64,000 nucleotides of DNA from Streptomyces sp. NBC_00576 (lineage in GTDB: Bacteria; Actinomycetota; Actinomycetes; Streptomycetales; Streptomycetaceae), in contig NZ_CP107780.1 of the NCBI RefSeq assembly GCF_036345175.1, positions 124,001 to 188,000 of the forward strand, read 5' to 3'. Numbering within the stretch: position 1 is the stretch's first letter; each line of letters opens with the position of its first letter. Below, piece after piece: positions 9,785-18,815 of the stretch. A program made the position numbers and the translations under genes. Under the pieces are notes generated by a model. That model was given only the letters and a program-made list of their open reading frames with translations, did not search any database and was not told the DNA's origin.

Positions 9785-9909
9785 CGGGCACGCAATTCTC
9801 GGCTGTCCACCCGAGGAAAATCGTCCAGTCTTCAGAGCCTTCGGCACCTGTGAAACTCTGAAACAGAGTCACCAGCGCATTACTCATCGGGTGGGTTCCG
9901 GGAGGCCGA

Positions 9910-11409
9910 ATGAGCACAGCACAGCACGAGGAGTTCGACGTAGTGGTCGTGGGCGGTGGCCCGTCGGGGTCGACGCTCTCGTCACTGGTAGCCATGCAGG
10001 GGCACAGAGTCCTGCTGCTGGAGAAGGAGACCTTCCCGAGGTATCAGATCGGCGAGTCGCTCCTCCCGTCCACCATTCACGGCATCTGCCGTCTGCTCGG
10101 TGTCACCGACGAAGTCGCCGCGGCGGGCTTCCCCCAGAAGCGCGGCGGCACGTTCCGGTGGGGCGCGAACACCACGCCGTGGAACTTCGCCTTCTCCGTC
10201 TCCTCCAAGGTCTCCGGACCGACCTCGTTCGCCTACCAGGTCGAGCGGAGCAAGTTCGACAAGATCCTGCTGGACAACGCGGCCCGCAAGGGCGTCGAGG
10301 TCCGTCAGAACCGCACGGTGACCGATGTCGTGGAGAGCGACGACGGGCGGGTGAGCGGGCTGCGGTACACCGACCCGGACGGCTCCGAGCACGAGGTGTC
10401 GACCCGGTACGTCGTGGACGCCTCGGGCAACACCAGCCGCATCCACAAGCGGGTCGGCGGCTCACGGAAGTACTCGGACTTCTTCCGCAGCCTGGCGCTG
10501 TTCGGGTACTTCGAGAACGGCAAGCGGCTGCCGCAGCCGAACTCCGGCAACATCCTGTGCGTCGCGTTCGGCAGCGGTTGGTTCTGGTACATCCCGCTCA
10601 GCGACACGCTCACCAGCGTCGGCGCGGTCGTCCGCCAGGAGGACGCGGCCAAGATCCAGGGCGACCCGGAGAGCGCGCTGCGCAACCTCATCGACGAGTG
10701 CCCGATGATCAAGGATCACCTGGCCGACGCCACCCGTGTCACGGAGGGCCAGTACGGGCAGCTGCGGGTGCGCAAGGACTACTCCTACCACCACACCAAC
10801 TTCTGGCGTCCGGGCATGGTGCTCGTCGGCGACGCGGCCTGCTTCGTCGACCCGGTGTTCTCCTCCGGGGTCCATCTGGCCACCTACAGCGCGCTGCTGG
10901 CGGCCCGCTCGATCAACAGTGTCCTGGCGGGGAAGGTCGGCGAGCAGCGGGCCTTCGACGAGTTCGAGGGGCGCTACCGCCGCGAGTACGGCGTCTTCTA
11001 CGAGTTCTTGACCTCGTTCTACGACATGCACGTCGACGAGGACTCCTACTTCTGGTCGGCGAAGAAGGTCATCAACAGCAACTACGCCGAACTCGAGTCG
11101 TTCGTCGAGCTTGTGGCCGGCATGTCCAGCAGCGACTTCGATCTCGCCGACGCCGAGTCGGGTGCTCTCCGGCTCAAGCAGCGGTCGGCGGAGTTCGCGG
11201 ACGCCATCGATACCCTGGTCGACCAGCGGGAGGAGAACATGGCTCCGCTGTTCCGGTCGTCGGTGGTGCGCCAGGCGATGCAGGAGGGCTCACAGGTGCA
11301 GACCCGGGCCCAGCTGGGCGAGTACGCGGGCGAGGAGTTCCCCGTCTTCGACGGCGGCCTCGTCGCCTCGGCCGACAGCATGTTCTGGGAGGAGCCGAAC
11401 CAGGCTTGA
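9910..11409 (+). CDS. FADH2-dependent halogenase
   Basis: The 499-residue flavin halogenase has the dinucleotide site GGGPSGSTLSS near residue 16, the conserved ESLLPST region after LLLEK near 45, and the diagnostic halogenase motif GWFWYIP near residue 220. The second FAD motif VGDAACFVDPVFSSG lies near 305. The length and long C-terminus fit the phenolic, carrier-bound class found in enduracidin, ramoplanin, complestatin and glycopeptide clusters. The likely substrate is an Hpg residue on the NRPS; which residue cannot be told. The start is ATG 9910 with GGGAGG 4 nt upstream. Confidence 0.92.
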   Translation: MSTAQHEEFDVVVVGGGPSGSTLSSLVAMQGHRVLLLEKETFPRYQIGESLLPSTIHGICRLLGVTDEVAAAGFPQKRGGTFRWGANTTPWNFAFSVSSKVSGPTSFAYQVERSKFDKILLDNAARKGVEVRQNRTVTDVVESDDGRVSGLRYTDPDGSEHEVSTRYVVDASGNTSRIHKRVGGSRKYSDFFRSLALFGYFENGKRLPQPNSGNILCVAFGSGWFWYIPLSDTLTSVGAVVRQEDAAKIQGDPESALRNLIDECPMIKDHLADATRVTEGQYGQLRVRKDYSYHHTNFWRPGMVLVGDAACFVDPVFSSGVHLATYSALLAARSINSVLAGKVGEQRAFDEFEGRYRREYGVFYEFLTSFYDMHVDEDSYFWSAKKVINSNYAELESFVELVAGMSSSDFDLADAESGALRLKQRSAEFADAIDTLVDQREENMAPLFRSSVVRQAMQEGSQVQTRAQLGEYAGEEFPVFDGGLVASADSMFWEEPNQA

Positions 11410-11445
11410 CGGTCCGGCTGTGCGGACTCGGGCAGTACGGAAAAA

Positions 11446-11471
11446 GGGCCCCGCTCCTGCGAGCGGGGCCC
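11446..11471. terminator. Bidirectional terminator between halogenase and hmo-hpgT
   Basis: A perfect 11-bp stem (GGGCCCCGCTC at 11446-11456, GAGCGGGGCCC at 11461-11471) has a CTGC loop. Five A residues lie just left of it, which gives a U tract for leftward transcription. It lies between two convergent genes and can end both. Confidence 0.85.
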
Positions 11472-11488
11472 TGCGTCGTCTGCGCGGT

Positions 11489-13903
11489 TCAGGCCACCAG
11501 GCCCGCGCACTCGCACTCGATGAACTGGGCCAGCCGGGATATGCCCTTCTCGATGTCGGCGTGCGTGAGATAGCTGGTGGAGAGCCTGATGGTGTGGTGG
11601 CCGCCACCCTGCGGATAGAAGTACGACATCGGCGTCCAGATGACCCCGAAGTCCTGCGCGGACCGGGCCAGCGCGGCATTGTCGGCACGGAACGGCACGT
11701 GCAGGGTCAGGAAGAAGCCGCCGCTGGGCGCGTTCCAGCTCACCTTGAGGCGGGTCCTGCGCTCGACCGGGAACTCCCGTGCGAGGCATTCCAGGGTGAA
11801 GCGCATGGCCTGCCCGTAGTGAGCGGCAGGCAGCGCGTTCAGCTCCGAGACGCGGCCGCCGGACTCCAGCAGCGCTCCCGCCACCACCGCCTGACTGAGC
11901 GGCGAGGTGTTCACCGTGATCATGCTCTTGATCTTGGCGAGTTCGTCTGCCAGGAGGCTCGTGCTGCCGTCCGGTGCCAGCACCGGCTGGTCCGCGACCG
12001 CGAACCCGATCCGCGCCCCGGGGAAGACGGTCTTGGCGTACGAGCCGAGGTGGACCACTCGCCGCGTCCGGTCGAGAGACTTCAGTGACACCACTTGGGT
12101 GCCCGGACTGACATGCCGGTACGGGCTGTCCTCCAGGACGAGGATGTCGAGCCGTTCGGCCAGGTCCAGCAGGGCCAGCCTGGCCTCCAACGGCATGGTG
12201 GCGCCGGAGGGGTTCGAGTGGTCCGGCACGACGTACACGGCCTTCGGACGTCTGCCCCGCGCCCGTTCTGCCTCGACTGCGGCCTCCAGGAAGTCGCACG
12301 ACAGACCGTTCTCGCTTTCCTCGACCGCGGCCAGTGGGACGTCCAGCAGCCTGGCGGCACCGGTGATCCCCACGTAGCACGGGCTGGAGACCATCAGCAC
12401 GTCCTTCGGGCCGGACATGAGGGCACGCAGCGTCAGGAACATCGCCTCCTGGCAGCCGACCGTCACCACGATCGACTCAGGCGGCACGTCGATGTCCTCG
12501 TCCACGCGCAGCGAGTGGGCGATCAGCTCGCGGATCAGGCCGGCGGACGGCCCGTACTGGAACATCGTGTCACGCACCTGCGCGGACGAGCGGCCCTGCT
12601 CGGCCAGGTGGCCCATGTAGCGGCGCAGGTGACGGAAGACCTGCTCGGTCTCGAAGAACTCCGCGTACGGCCGACCGGGAGCGAATGACACCGCCTCGGA
12701 GTAACGCAGCGTCACCTCGTTGAGGAAGTTCATGGTGTCCATGACCGGATCGGCGACGCTCGGGTGCAGGTCCGCGACGCGCAGCCCGGGCCGGCCCTCG
12801 GCACCCGTGTGCCCGTCCGCCTCGGCTGCCGAGGCGTCCCGGCGAGGGTGGGGCGGGGCAGTACCTACGAGAGCGGGGCCGATGTCCGCGACGGTCTTCA
12901 GACCGGCCAGCGACATGGCATCGGTCAACTCCTCCAGGAGGACGGAGAAAACGCCGGTCACGCCGTCGGCCCCGCCCGCCGCCAGGCCGTGCAGTACCGG
13001 TCGGCCGAGGAGGACCGCGTCGGCGCCGAGCGCGAGCGCCGCCAGTACGTCTTGGCCCCGGCGCACTCCGCCGTCGAGCAGGACGGGGAGGCGGCCGTCG
13101 ATCGCGGCCGTGACCTCGGGCAGGACGTCGAGCGTCGCCGGCACGCCGTCGAGCTGACGGCCCCCGTGGTTGGAGACCACGATGCCGTCCGCTCCGGCTT
13201 CGGCCGCGCGCACGGCGTCTATTCCCGTGAGGATCCCCTTGACCAGGACCGGCAGGGGCGAGACCGAACGCAGCCAGTCCAGCACCGACCAGTCCAGGTC
13301 GGGATCGAAGTCGGTACGGGAGTGCGCGGACGGCACCGCGAAGCCGTCCCCCGCGAGGTTGGCGGGAACCGTGCCCGCGGGCAGCCGGAAGTCATTGCGC
13401 AGGTCCCGCAGCCGACGGCCCAGGTGCGGCGCGTCGGCCGTCAGGACCAGGGCCTCGAAGCCCGCGTTCGCGGCTCGCTCGATGAGGTCGCGGGTGATCG
13501 AGCGGTCCCGCATGCAGTACACCTGGAGCCAGAGGGGGACGGCGGCCTCGGCCGCGATCTCCTCGAAGGTGCGGCCCGCGAAGGTGCTGATCACGACCGG
13601 GACCCTGGCGGCGGCCGCTGTCCCCCGGACGGTGGCCAGTTCGCCGGCCGGGTCCGCGAGCGTGTGGTAGGCGACCGGGGCGACCGCCAGGGGGGCGTCC
13701 CAGGTCCGGCCCAGAATCCTGGTGGCGGTCCGTGGGTCGCTCGCCCCCCGCAGCACCGAGGGCCGCAGCCGTACGCGGTCGAACGCCGCGGTGTTCGCGG
13801 CGAGCGTCCGTTCCTCACCTGCGCCACCTTCGATGAAATCCCAGACGGAGGGATCCAGCTTTTCCTGAGCGAGCGACGCGAATTCACCGAGCGACAATTC
13901 CAT
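11489..13903 (-). CDS. Fused 4-hydroxymandelate oxidase / 4-hydroxyphenylglycine aminotransferase
   Basis: The 804-residue protein has two enzymes. Residues 1-360 are an FMN alpha-hydroxyacid oxidase (VAPVAYHTLA near 75, the active VKGILTG lysine near 220, SNHGGRQLDG near 245) that oxidises 4-hydroxymandelate to 4-hydroxyphenylglyoxylate. After a Pro/Ala/Glu-rich linker (about 365-385), residues 390-804 are a fold-type I PLP aminotransferase (PDHSNPSGATM near 560, LEDSPYRHVS, Schiff-base Lys in SYAKTVFPGARIGF) that makes Hpg. It starts 16 nt after hmaS ends, in the same operon. In CDA and glycopeptide clusters these are separate genes (HmO, HpgT); a fused form is known in the enduracidin cluster, as far as I recall. 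Confidence 0.93.
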   Translation of the reverse strand: MELSLGEFASLAQEKLDPSVWDFIEGGAGEERTLAANTAAFDRVRLRPSVLRGASDPRTATRILGRTWDAPLAVAPVAYHTLADPAGELATVRGTAAAARVPVVISTFAGRTFEEIAAEAAVPLWLQVYCMRDRSITRDLIERAANAGFEALVLTADAPHLGRRLRDLRNDFRLPAGTVPANLAGDGFAVPSAHSRTDFDPDLDWSVLDWLRSVSPLPVLVKGILTGIDAVRAAEAGADGIVVSNHGGRQLDGVPATLDVLPEVTAAIDGRLPVLLDGGVRRGQDVLAALALGADAVLLGRPVLHGLAAGGADGVTGVFSVLLEELTDAMSLAGLKTVADIGPALVGTAPPHPRRDASAAEADGHTGAEGRPGLRVADLHPSVADPVMDTMNFLNEVTLRYSEAVSFAPGRPYAEFFETEQVFRHLRRYMGHLAEQGRSSAQVRDTMFQYGPSAGLIRELIAHSLRVDEDIDVPPESIVVTVGCQEAMFLTLRALMSGPKDVLMVSSPCYVGITGAARLLDVPLAAVEESENGLSCDFLEAAVEAERARGRRPKAVYVVPDHSNPSGATMPLEARLALLDLAERLDILVLEDSPYRHVSPGTQVVSLKSLDRTRRVVHLGSYAKTVFPGARIGFAVADQPVLAPDGSTSLLADELAKIKSMITVNTSPLSQAVVAGALLESGGRVSELNALPAAHYGQAMRFTLECLAREFPVERRTRLKVSWNAPSGGFFLTLHVPFRADNAALARSAQDFGVIWTPMSYFYPQGGGHHTIRLSTSYLTHADIEKGISRLAQFIECECAGLVA

Positions 13904-13919
13904 CGAGGACTGCCGCCCC

Positions 13920-14990
13920 TCATACCAGGCGGGCGGTTTCGGCCGCCTGCTGGCGCTCCACGGCCTCGTACAGAGCCTGAATGTTGTTGCTGCCGAATGT
14001 GTGGGCCCCGCGGCGGTCGATCAGTTCCCAGAACAGGGTCCGCCTCGGATGCGTCGACTCGGTGAAGATCTGCAGCATGATCCCCGACGGGTCACGGTCG
14101 GCGAGAATGTGGAGCGCGCTGAGCTCGTCCACCGGCACGCCGATCTGGCCCAGCCGGGCGGGCAGCATCTCGTAGTAGCTCGGCGGCGTGGTGAGGAAAC
14201 GCACCCCTCGCTCGGCGCTGGTGCGCACGGCGGTGGTGATGTCGTCGGTGAGGAACGCGACGTGCTGCACACCGGCCCCGCCGTGGGACTCGACGAACGC
14301 GTCGATCTGCCCCGAGGCGCGGGTGGTGTCGGGCTCGATGACCGTGAACGTGACCGTCTCGGAGTCGTTCTGGACGACCTTGGAGTCCATGGCCTGCGAG
14401 CCCACGACGATCCGTTCCTCAAACGTCTGGCTGAGGCCGAACACCTCCCAGTAGCGGCGGACCGTCTCGTTCAGCTCACCGGCCGGCACACAGACCGCGA
14501 AGTGGTCCACCCGCTTCAGTATGCCGCCGGACTCGCGGGGGCCGGTCTCCTGGATGACGGGCGCGAACGGCCCCTCGGGGTTGTCTCGGGAGACGAATCG
14601 GTGCTCCACGTCGCCGAACCCCGTCACCGACGCGAAGGTGACACACGCGCCCGCGGGTCCGAACTCCTCGGGCGGGGCCGTCGGGACGGCTCCGCGCTCC
14701 ACGGCTTCAGCGAACGCGCTGTGCGCGTCGTCCACTCCGATGCCGATCACCCCGACGCCGTCGCCGTGCCGCTTGACGTACTCGGCGGCACGATGATCGC
14801 CGTGGGTGGCCGTGGTCAGCAGCAGGGCGATGTCGTTCTGGCGCAGCAGGACCGACTCACAGTCGCGCAGGCCGGTGCCCGCACCGCCACGGCCGGCCAG
14901 TGTGAAGCCGAAGGAGTCGCACAGCTGACCCGCTGTCTCCTCCGCGTCCTCGACGAACATTTCGACGTGATCGATCGACCGTATCTCCAT
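13920..14990 (-). CDS. hmaS: 4-hydroxymandelate synthase
   Basis: The 356-residue, two-domain VOC (HPPD-like) Fe(II) dioxygenase converts 4-hydroxyphenylpyruvate to 4-hydroxymandelate, the committed step of Hpg synthesis. Likely iron ligands are His in VDHFAVCVP (near 180), His in GVQHVAFLTD (near 255) and Glu in LFWELIDRR (near 330). The start is ATG 14990 with GGAGG 5 nt upstream; the longer reading to 15086 adds a non-conserved basic N-terminus. Context with hmo-hpgT and prephenate dehydrogenase argues for HmaS over a catabolic HPPD. Confidence 0.92.
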   Translation of the reverse strand: MEIRSIDHVEMFVEDAEETAGQLCDSFGFTLAGRGGAGTGLRDCESVLLRQNDIALLLTTATHGDHRAAEYVKRHGDGVGVIGIGVDDAHSAFAEAVERGAVPTAPPEEFGPAGACVTFASVTGFGDVEHRFVSRDNPEGPFAPVIQETGPRESGGILKRVDHFAVCVPAGELNETVRRYWEVFGLSQTFEERIVVGSQAMDSKVVQNDSETVTFTVIEPDTTRASGQIDAFVESHGGAGVQHVAFLTDDITTAVRTSAERGVRFLTTPPSYYEMLPARLGQIGVPVDELSALHILADRDPSGIMLQIFTESTHPRRTLFWELIDRRGAHTFGSNNIQALYEAVERQQAAETARLV

Positions 14991-15121
14991 TGAAGCCTCC
15001 ACAAGGGTTTCTCGACACTTCATCGAGCGATTCACGGAACGCACGTGAACGGCTTTCCTCGACAGTCCGTCCACGTGCGCCTTCATGGCGCTTGGAAAAC
15101 ATCCCGGATCTCGTCGTTCGA

Positions 15122-16251
15122 CTAGTGTCTCGTGATTCCGTCAGCCCTACTTGATCTCGCTTGGCTCGTTGTCTTGGTATGGAGCTCTCTGTGAAACAGG
15201 CCGCCGAGTTGCGGGAGTTGGTGAACAGTCGGGACGTGCCCGCGGATATAGCCATGCGGGCCCGGATCGTCCTGTGGTCGGGCGAGGGACGCCGGCGCAA
15301 GGACTGCCGAGCTGCTCGGGGTGTCGCTGCCGACCGTGGACCACTGGAAGGCTCGTCATGCCGAGCACGGGCCGGCCGGTCTGGAAGGCGACCGGCCCGG
15401 CGGGGCCAGGGAGCAGGTTCCGGCGCGGAGATTCGGGCTCGGGTGATCGCGCTGACGCGCATGACGCCGCCGGCCGTCACCGGTCTTTCGCACTGGTCCA
15501 CACGCGAGCTGGCGACGTATCTGAAGCGGACCGAGAACGTCACCGTGTCCTGGCACTACGTTGCGCGGATCTGGCGCGAGGAAAATCTCAAGCACCGCAA
15601 TGGCACCCTCAAGATTTCGAAGGACCCCGCGTTCGCGGACAAGGTCGCCGATGCCGTCGGCCTCTGCCTCGCCCCGGGCGGCGTGGTCGTGCTGTCCATC
15701 GACGAGAAGACGCAGGTCCAGGCGCTGGACCGGACCCAGCCGGTGCTGCCCGTCACCTTCGCGGCCACTGAGACACGCACGCACGACTACGTCCGGCACG
15801 GCACCACGAACCTGTTCGCCGCACTCAACGTCGGCACCGGAGAGGTCGTCGGCGAGTGCAAGCCGATCCGGAACGGCAAGAACTTCCTGGTCTTCCCGAA
15901 GAAGGCGGTGAAACCGCACGCGGGCAAGGAGATCCACGTCGTCCTGGACAACCTCTCCACCCACGTCCACTTTCCACTCCACCCCCGTCGGGTCTTCCTG
16001 GATCAACCGAATCGAGACCTGGTTCGGAATCCTGACCCGCCAGTCGATCCGCCGCGGCACGTTCTCCGGCGTGAACGTCCTGATCAAGCAGATCCGCGAC
16101 TACGTCGGCTCATGGAACTCCGAGGCCAAACCATTCACCTGGACCGCAACTGCCGAAGAGATCTTGACGAAGGTCCGACTCGTCCAGACCAACGTCAAGA
16201 AACTCGTCGCAAACAACTCAAAGTGATGCAAACGGATTCACGAGAGACTAG
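15122..16251 (+). mobile_element. IS630-like insertion sequence, decayed
   Basis: The ends are matching inverted repeats. The left end reads CTAGTGTCTCGTGATTCCGT. The right end, on the other strand, reads CTAGTCTCTCGTGAATCCGT, with two mismatches in 20. A TA dinucleotide sits at each edge, as expected for IS630 targets. The insertion lies between hmaS and the first StrR-type gene. The stop codon of that gene (TAG, 16250-16248) lies inside the right repeat. Confidence 0.85.
15179..16226 (+). pseudogene. IS630-family transposase, frameshifted
   Basis: Three reading frames are needed to follow the protein. The first 40 codons (MELSVKQAAEL...) are one frame; the next stretch (GVSLPTVDHW) is in another. 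The frame with LSIDEKTQVQALDR and VVLDNLSTH (the first two catalytic Asp residues) then breaks at about 15970. The last part (SSWINRIETWFGILTRQ with the catalytic Glu) is shifted again. About 12 codons that normally follow the LDNLSTH motif are missing. The element cannot move itself. Confidence 0.85.
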
Positions 16252-17240
16252 GTCAGATGTGATGCATTGCGTTCGATGCGTGATGCGATCTCGGACCATT
16301 TCTCGGCGCAGGAGCGCGCCAACTGGGCCACCGTCTCCATACGGTGCGGCGGAACGCTTTCGACGATTCTGTTCCAGTCCTCCGACCGAACGGTGTGGAT
16401 GTTCAGCAGCCGCAGCAGATCACGCCCGTTCTCGTTGAGGCGTAGCGCGGGATCGGCTCTCAGTCGCTTCACCACGACCGCCGGCGGCGGCTTCACCTCG
16501 CATTCGGCGGGGGCCTTCTTGGTGAGGTCGGCCCGGTGGCCGCCGGTACGGTCGCGGGCGCCCCGCTCCACGAGGTTGCGCGGCCGCGCCCTGGGCACCG
16601 GGTCCTCTCCGCGGAGCATCCGGTGTCTGACGTCCCTGACCGTCTCCGGCGAGATCCCCGCGGCCCGGGCGATCTGACGCAGCGACAGGCTGGGATCGCG
16701 CACGATCATGTCGTGGGCCAGCTTCCGGCCCTCGCTCACGTCGACGGGCCGGATCCTGCCGTCCCGGCCGATGCGGGTGAGTTCCGCCGTGGCACCGACG
16801 CCGGTGTTGCGGCGGATCTCGGCGACCGTCTTGGCGGACGTGCCGACGACCGAGGCGATCATCCGGTCCGACCATCGGGGATGAGTGGCGATGATGCGCT
16901 CGGCGGCCTGTCTGCGGTCGGCCGCCGAGAGCGGCAGGCCGTGCGTGATGTTCGACTTCACGGCGAGGACGAAGGCGTCCTCCTCGGTGCCGTCGAAGTA
17001 CCTCACCGCGATCGTCTTGCAGCCCAGCAACATCGCGGCCCGGAGCCGGTGCATGCCGTCGATGACCCGCGTGGTGGGCCGGTGCACCATGATCGGTGGA
17101 AGCGGGGCGCCGGTGGCTGCCAGCATTTCCACATGCTCCGGGCTCTCACCGGCAATTCGCGGGGAGTCTCCAATGGAGAGCGTACTTATTTCGACTTCTT
17201 CTATCGAATGCAGGTCGTCGTGGTTCAGTGCTGGCTGCAA
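16248..17240 (-). CDS. StrR-family pathway-specific activator (ParB-like)
   Basis: The 330-residue protein has an N-terminal ParB/sulfiredoxin-like domain (PPIMVHRPTTRVIDGMHRL near 50-70, then GLPLSAADRR near 110). A helix-turn-helix lies near 120-150 and a second one (SLRQIARAAGISPETVRDV) near 190. The fold order matches StrR, Bbr, KasT and Tei15*-type activators of antibiotic clusters. It is divergent from mppP and a StrR-type box lies 87 bp upstream of its start, so autoregulation is plausible. An IS630-like element abuts its 3' end and supplies the stop codon; the C-terminal domain looks complete when compared with the paralogue at 23296-24327. Confidence 0.9.
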   Translation of the reverse strand: MQPALNHDDLHSIEEVEISTLSIGDSPRIAGESPEHVEMLAATGAPLPPIMVHRPTTRVIDGMHRLRAAMLLGCKTIAVRYFDGTEEDAFVLAVKSNITHGLPLSAADRRQAAERIIATHPRWSDRMIASVVGTSAKTVAEIRRNTGVGATAELTRIGRDGRIRPVDVSEGRKLAHDMIVRDPSLSLRQIARAAGISPETVRDVRHRMLRGEDPVPRARPRNLVERGARDRTGGHRADLTKKAPAECEVKPPPAVVVKRLRADPALRLNENGRDLLRLLNIHTVRSEDWNRIVESVPPHRMETVAQLARSCAEKWSEIASRIERNASHLT

Positions 17241-17654
17241 CGTCCGACTCCTTAGGATCTGGCGAGAACCACACCCGTGCCACCGTCAGCTCACCATGCC
17301 TCAGTGATTCGGTGTGCCGCCACTGTGTTTGACTGCTGCCGTGCCGCAGTTGAACACGGGGGCAGGCATTTTCCGTTCGAGCCTTTCGGTGCCCTCTGCT
17401 CGCCGCATGGGGCATTCTGGGGCGACCGCAGAGTGGGTGGCCAATTACGTGAGGATCTTCTGTGCCCAGAAAATCGGCACCAGGCGGCTGAACCGCCGCT
17501 GGAACTCCGCTGTGGCCAGGACGCTCGCGCGTCATGTACCGGCCGGCCGGCGGACACGGCCTCCCCTCGCACTCCCCCGCACGGCGTCCGACGTGCGTGC
17601 GTCCGTCCGTCCGTCCCGCTTCTGGGGAACCCGACATCTCAGAGAGGCATACCT
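17241..17654. promoter_or_regulatory. Divergent regulatory region, strR-like / mppP
   Basis: A 414-bp non-coding space separates the leftward activator from the rightward enduracididine operon. It contains the StrR-type dyad at 17327-17355. No supported gene was found in it. Confidence 0.6.
17327..17355. promoter_or_regulatory. StrR box
   Basis: GTTTGACTG (17327-17335), an 11-bp spacer, then CAGTTGAAC (17347-17355). It agrees with the published StrR consensus GTTCGACTG-N11-CAGTCGAAC in spacing and at all but two positions, one per half. It lies 87 bp from the activator start and 300 bp from the mppP start. Confidence 0.8.
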
Positions 17655-18815
17655 GTGCCCGGAACACTGCAAGGCAAGGCCCACGCCGCGCAAGCCGGAT
17701 CAGGCGCGGAAAACCTCACGCAATTCGAATTCCTCGCCCTCAACAGCGAGTTCAACATCGCGGACGGGCACGCCCGACAGCCGCTCACACCCGGGCAGAG
17801 CAAGATCGTCAACGATCTCCCGCTGCTTTTCGAGGAGGGCGAGAAGCGCCCGGTCGAGGAGCTCGAGCGCGAGGCCCACGCGGCGTTCTTCAAGTCCCTC
17901 GGCCAGCACCGCTATCCGACCGCGCCCGGCCGCGTGCTGAGCTGCTACTCCTCGTCGGTGGCCATGGAGATCGTCTCCCGGGCGCTGGCCTGCGCCATCG
18001 ACTCCGTGGCGTTGGTCCACCCCACCTTCGACAACATCGCCGACCTGCTGCGCGGCAACGGTCTGAAGCTGGTCCCCCTGGAGGAGGACCCGCTGCACGG
18101 CGACGACCTGGCTCCGAGCCTGCTGAAGAGCGTGGGCTGCGTCTTCGTCACCACGCCCAACAACCCGACGGGCCGGGTGATGTCCGCGGAACGGCTGCGT
18201 CGGCTGGCCGAGCAGTGCGCCGAGTACGGCGTCGTACTCGCTCTCGACACCTCCTTCCGCGGCTTCGACACCCGCGCCCACTACGACCACTACGAGATCC
18301 TCGACGCCAGCGGCGTGTCCTGGGTCGTCATCGAGGACACCGGCAAGCTGTGGCCCACCCTCGATCTCAAGGTCGGCATGCTGGTCCGCTCCGAGAACCT
18401 GGGCCTGCCGGTCGGGAAGATCTACTCCGACATCCTGCTCGGCGTCTCCCCGTTGATCCTCGGGATGGTCCGGCGCTTCTCCGAGGACGCCGCCGCCGGC
18501 GGTCTGGCAGAACTGCACACGTTCATCGCCGCACAGCGAGCCGTCGTGCGCTCCGAACTGGCCGGCCTGCCCACCGTCGGCGTGCCCGATCCGGACAGCC
18601 GGGCCAGTGTCGAGCGGGTGCTGCTCAAGCACATGACGGGGACCCAGGCCTGGGAGGCGTTGCGCGAGCACAACATCTACGCCCTGCCGTGCCGGCCCTT
18701 CTACTGGGCGGACCAGGCGCGCGGCGACCGTACGCTGCGGCTGGCACTGGCGCGGGCGTCCGCCCCGCTGACCCAGTGCGTACGGACGCTGCGCCACGTA
18801 CTGACACCGCGCTGA
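17655..18815 (+). CDS. mppP: PLP-dependent L-arginine hydroxylase/oxidase of enduracididine synthesis (MppP/EndP type)
   Basis: The 386-residue fold-type I PLP enzyme closely resembles Streptomyces wadayamensis MppP, which uses O2 to turn L-Arg into 4-hydroxy-2-ketoarginine. Recognisable blocks are NLTQFEFLALNSEFNIADG at the N-terminus (the flexible helix specific to MppP), VTTPNNPTGRVM near 175, ALDTSFRGFD near 200 and the Schiff-base Lys in EDTGKLWPTLDLK near 230. The start is GTG 17655 with AGAGAGG 7 nt upstream. Its stop overlaps the mppQ start by 1 nt (TGATG). Confidence 0.95.
   Translation: MPGTLQGKAHAAQAGSGAENLTQFEFLALNSEFNIADGHARQPLTPGQSKIVNDLPLLFEEGEKRPVEELEREAHAAFFKSLGQHRYPTAPGRVLSCYSSSVAMEIVSRALACAIDSVALVHPTFDNIADLLRGNGLKLVPLEEDPLHGDDLAPSLLKSVGCVFVTTPNNPTGRVMSAERLRRLAEQCAEYGVVLALDTSFRGFDTRAHYDHYEILDASGVSWVVIEDTGKLWPTLDLKVGMLVRSENLGLPVGKIYSDILLGVSPLILGMVRRFSEDAAAGGLAELHTFIAAQRAVVRSELAGLPTVGVPDPDSRASVERVLLKHMTGTQAWEALREHNIYALPCRPFYWADQARGDRTLRLALARASAPLTQCVRTLRHVLTPR

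Noticed and set aside
12764..14065. 433-codon rightward open frame
   Set aside because: It is antisense to the oxidase half of the Hpg fusion protein and to the end of hmaS. It has no recognisable motif.
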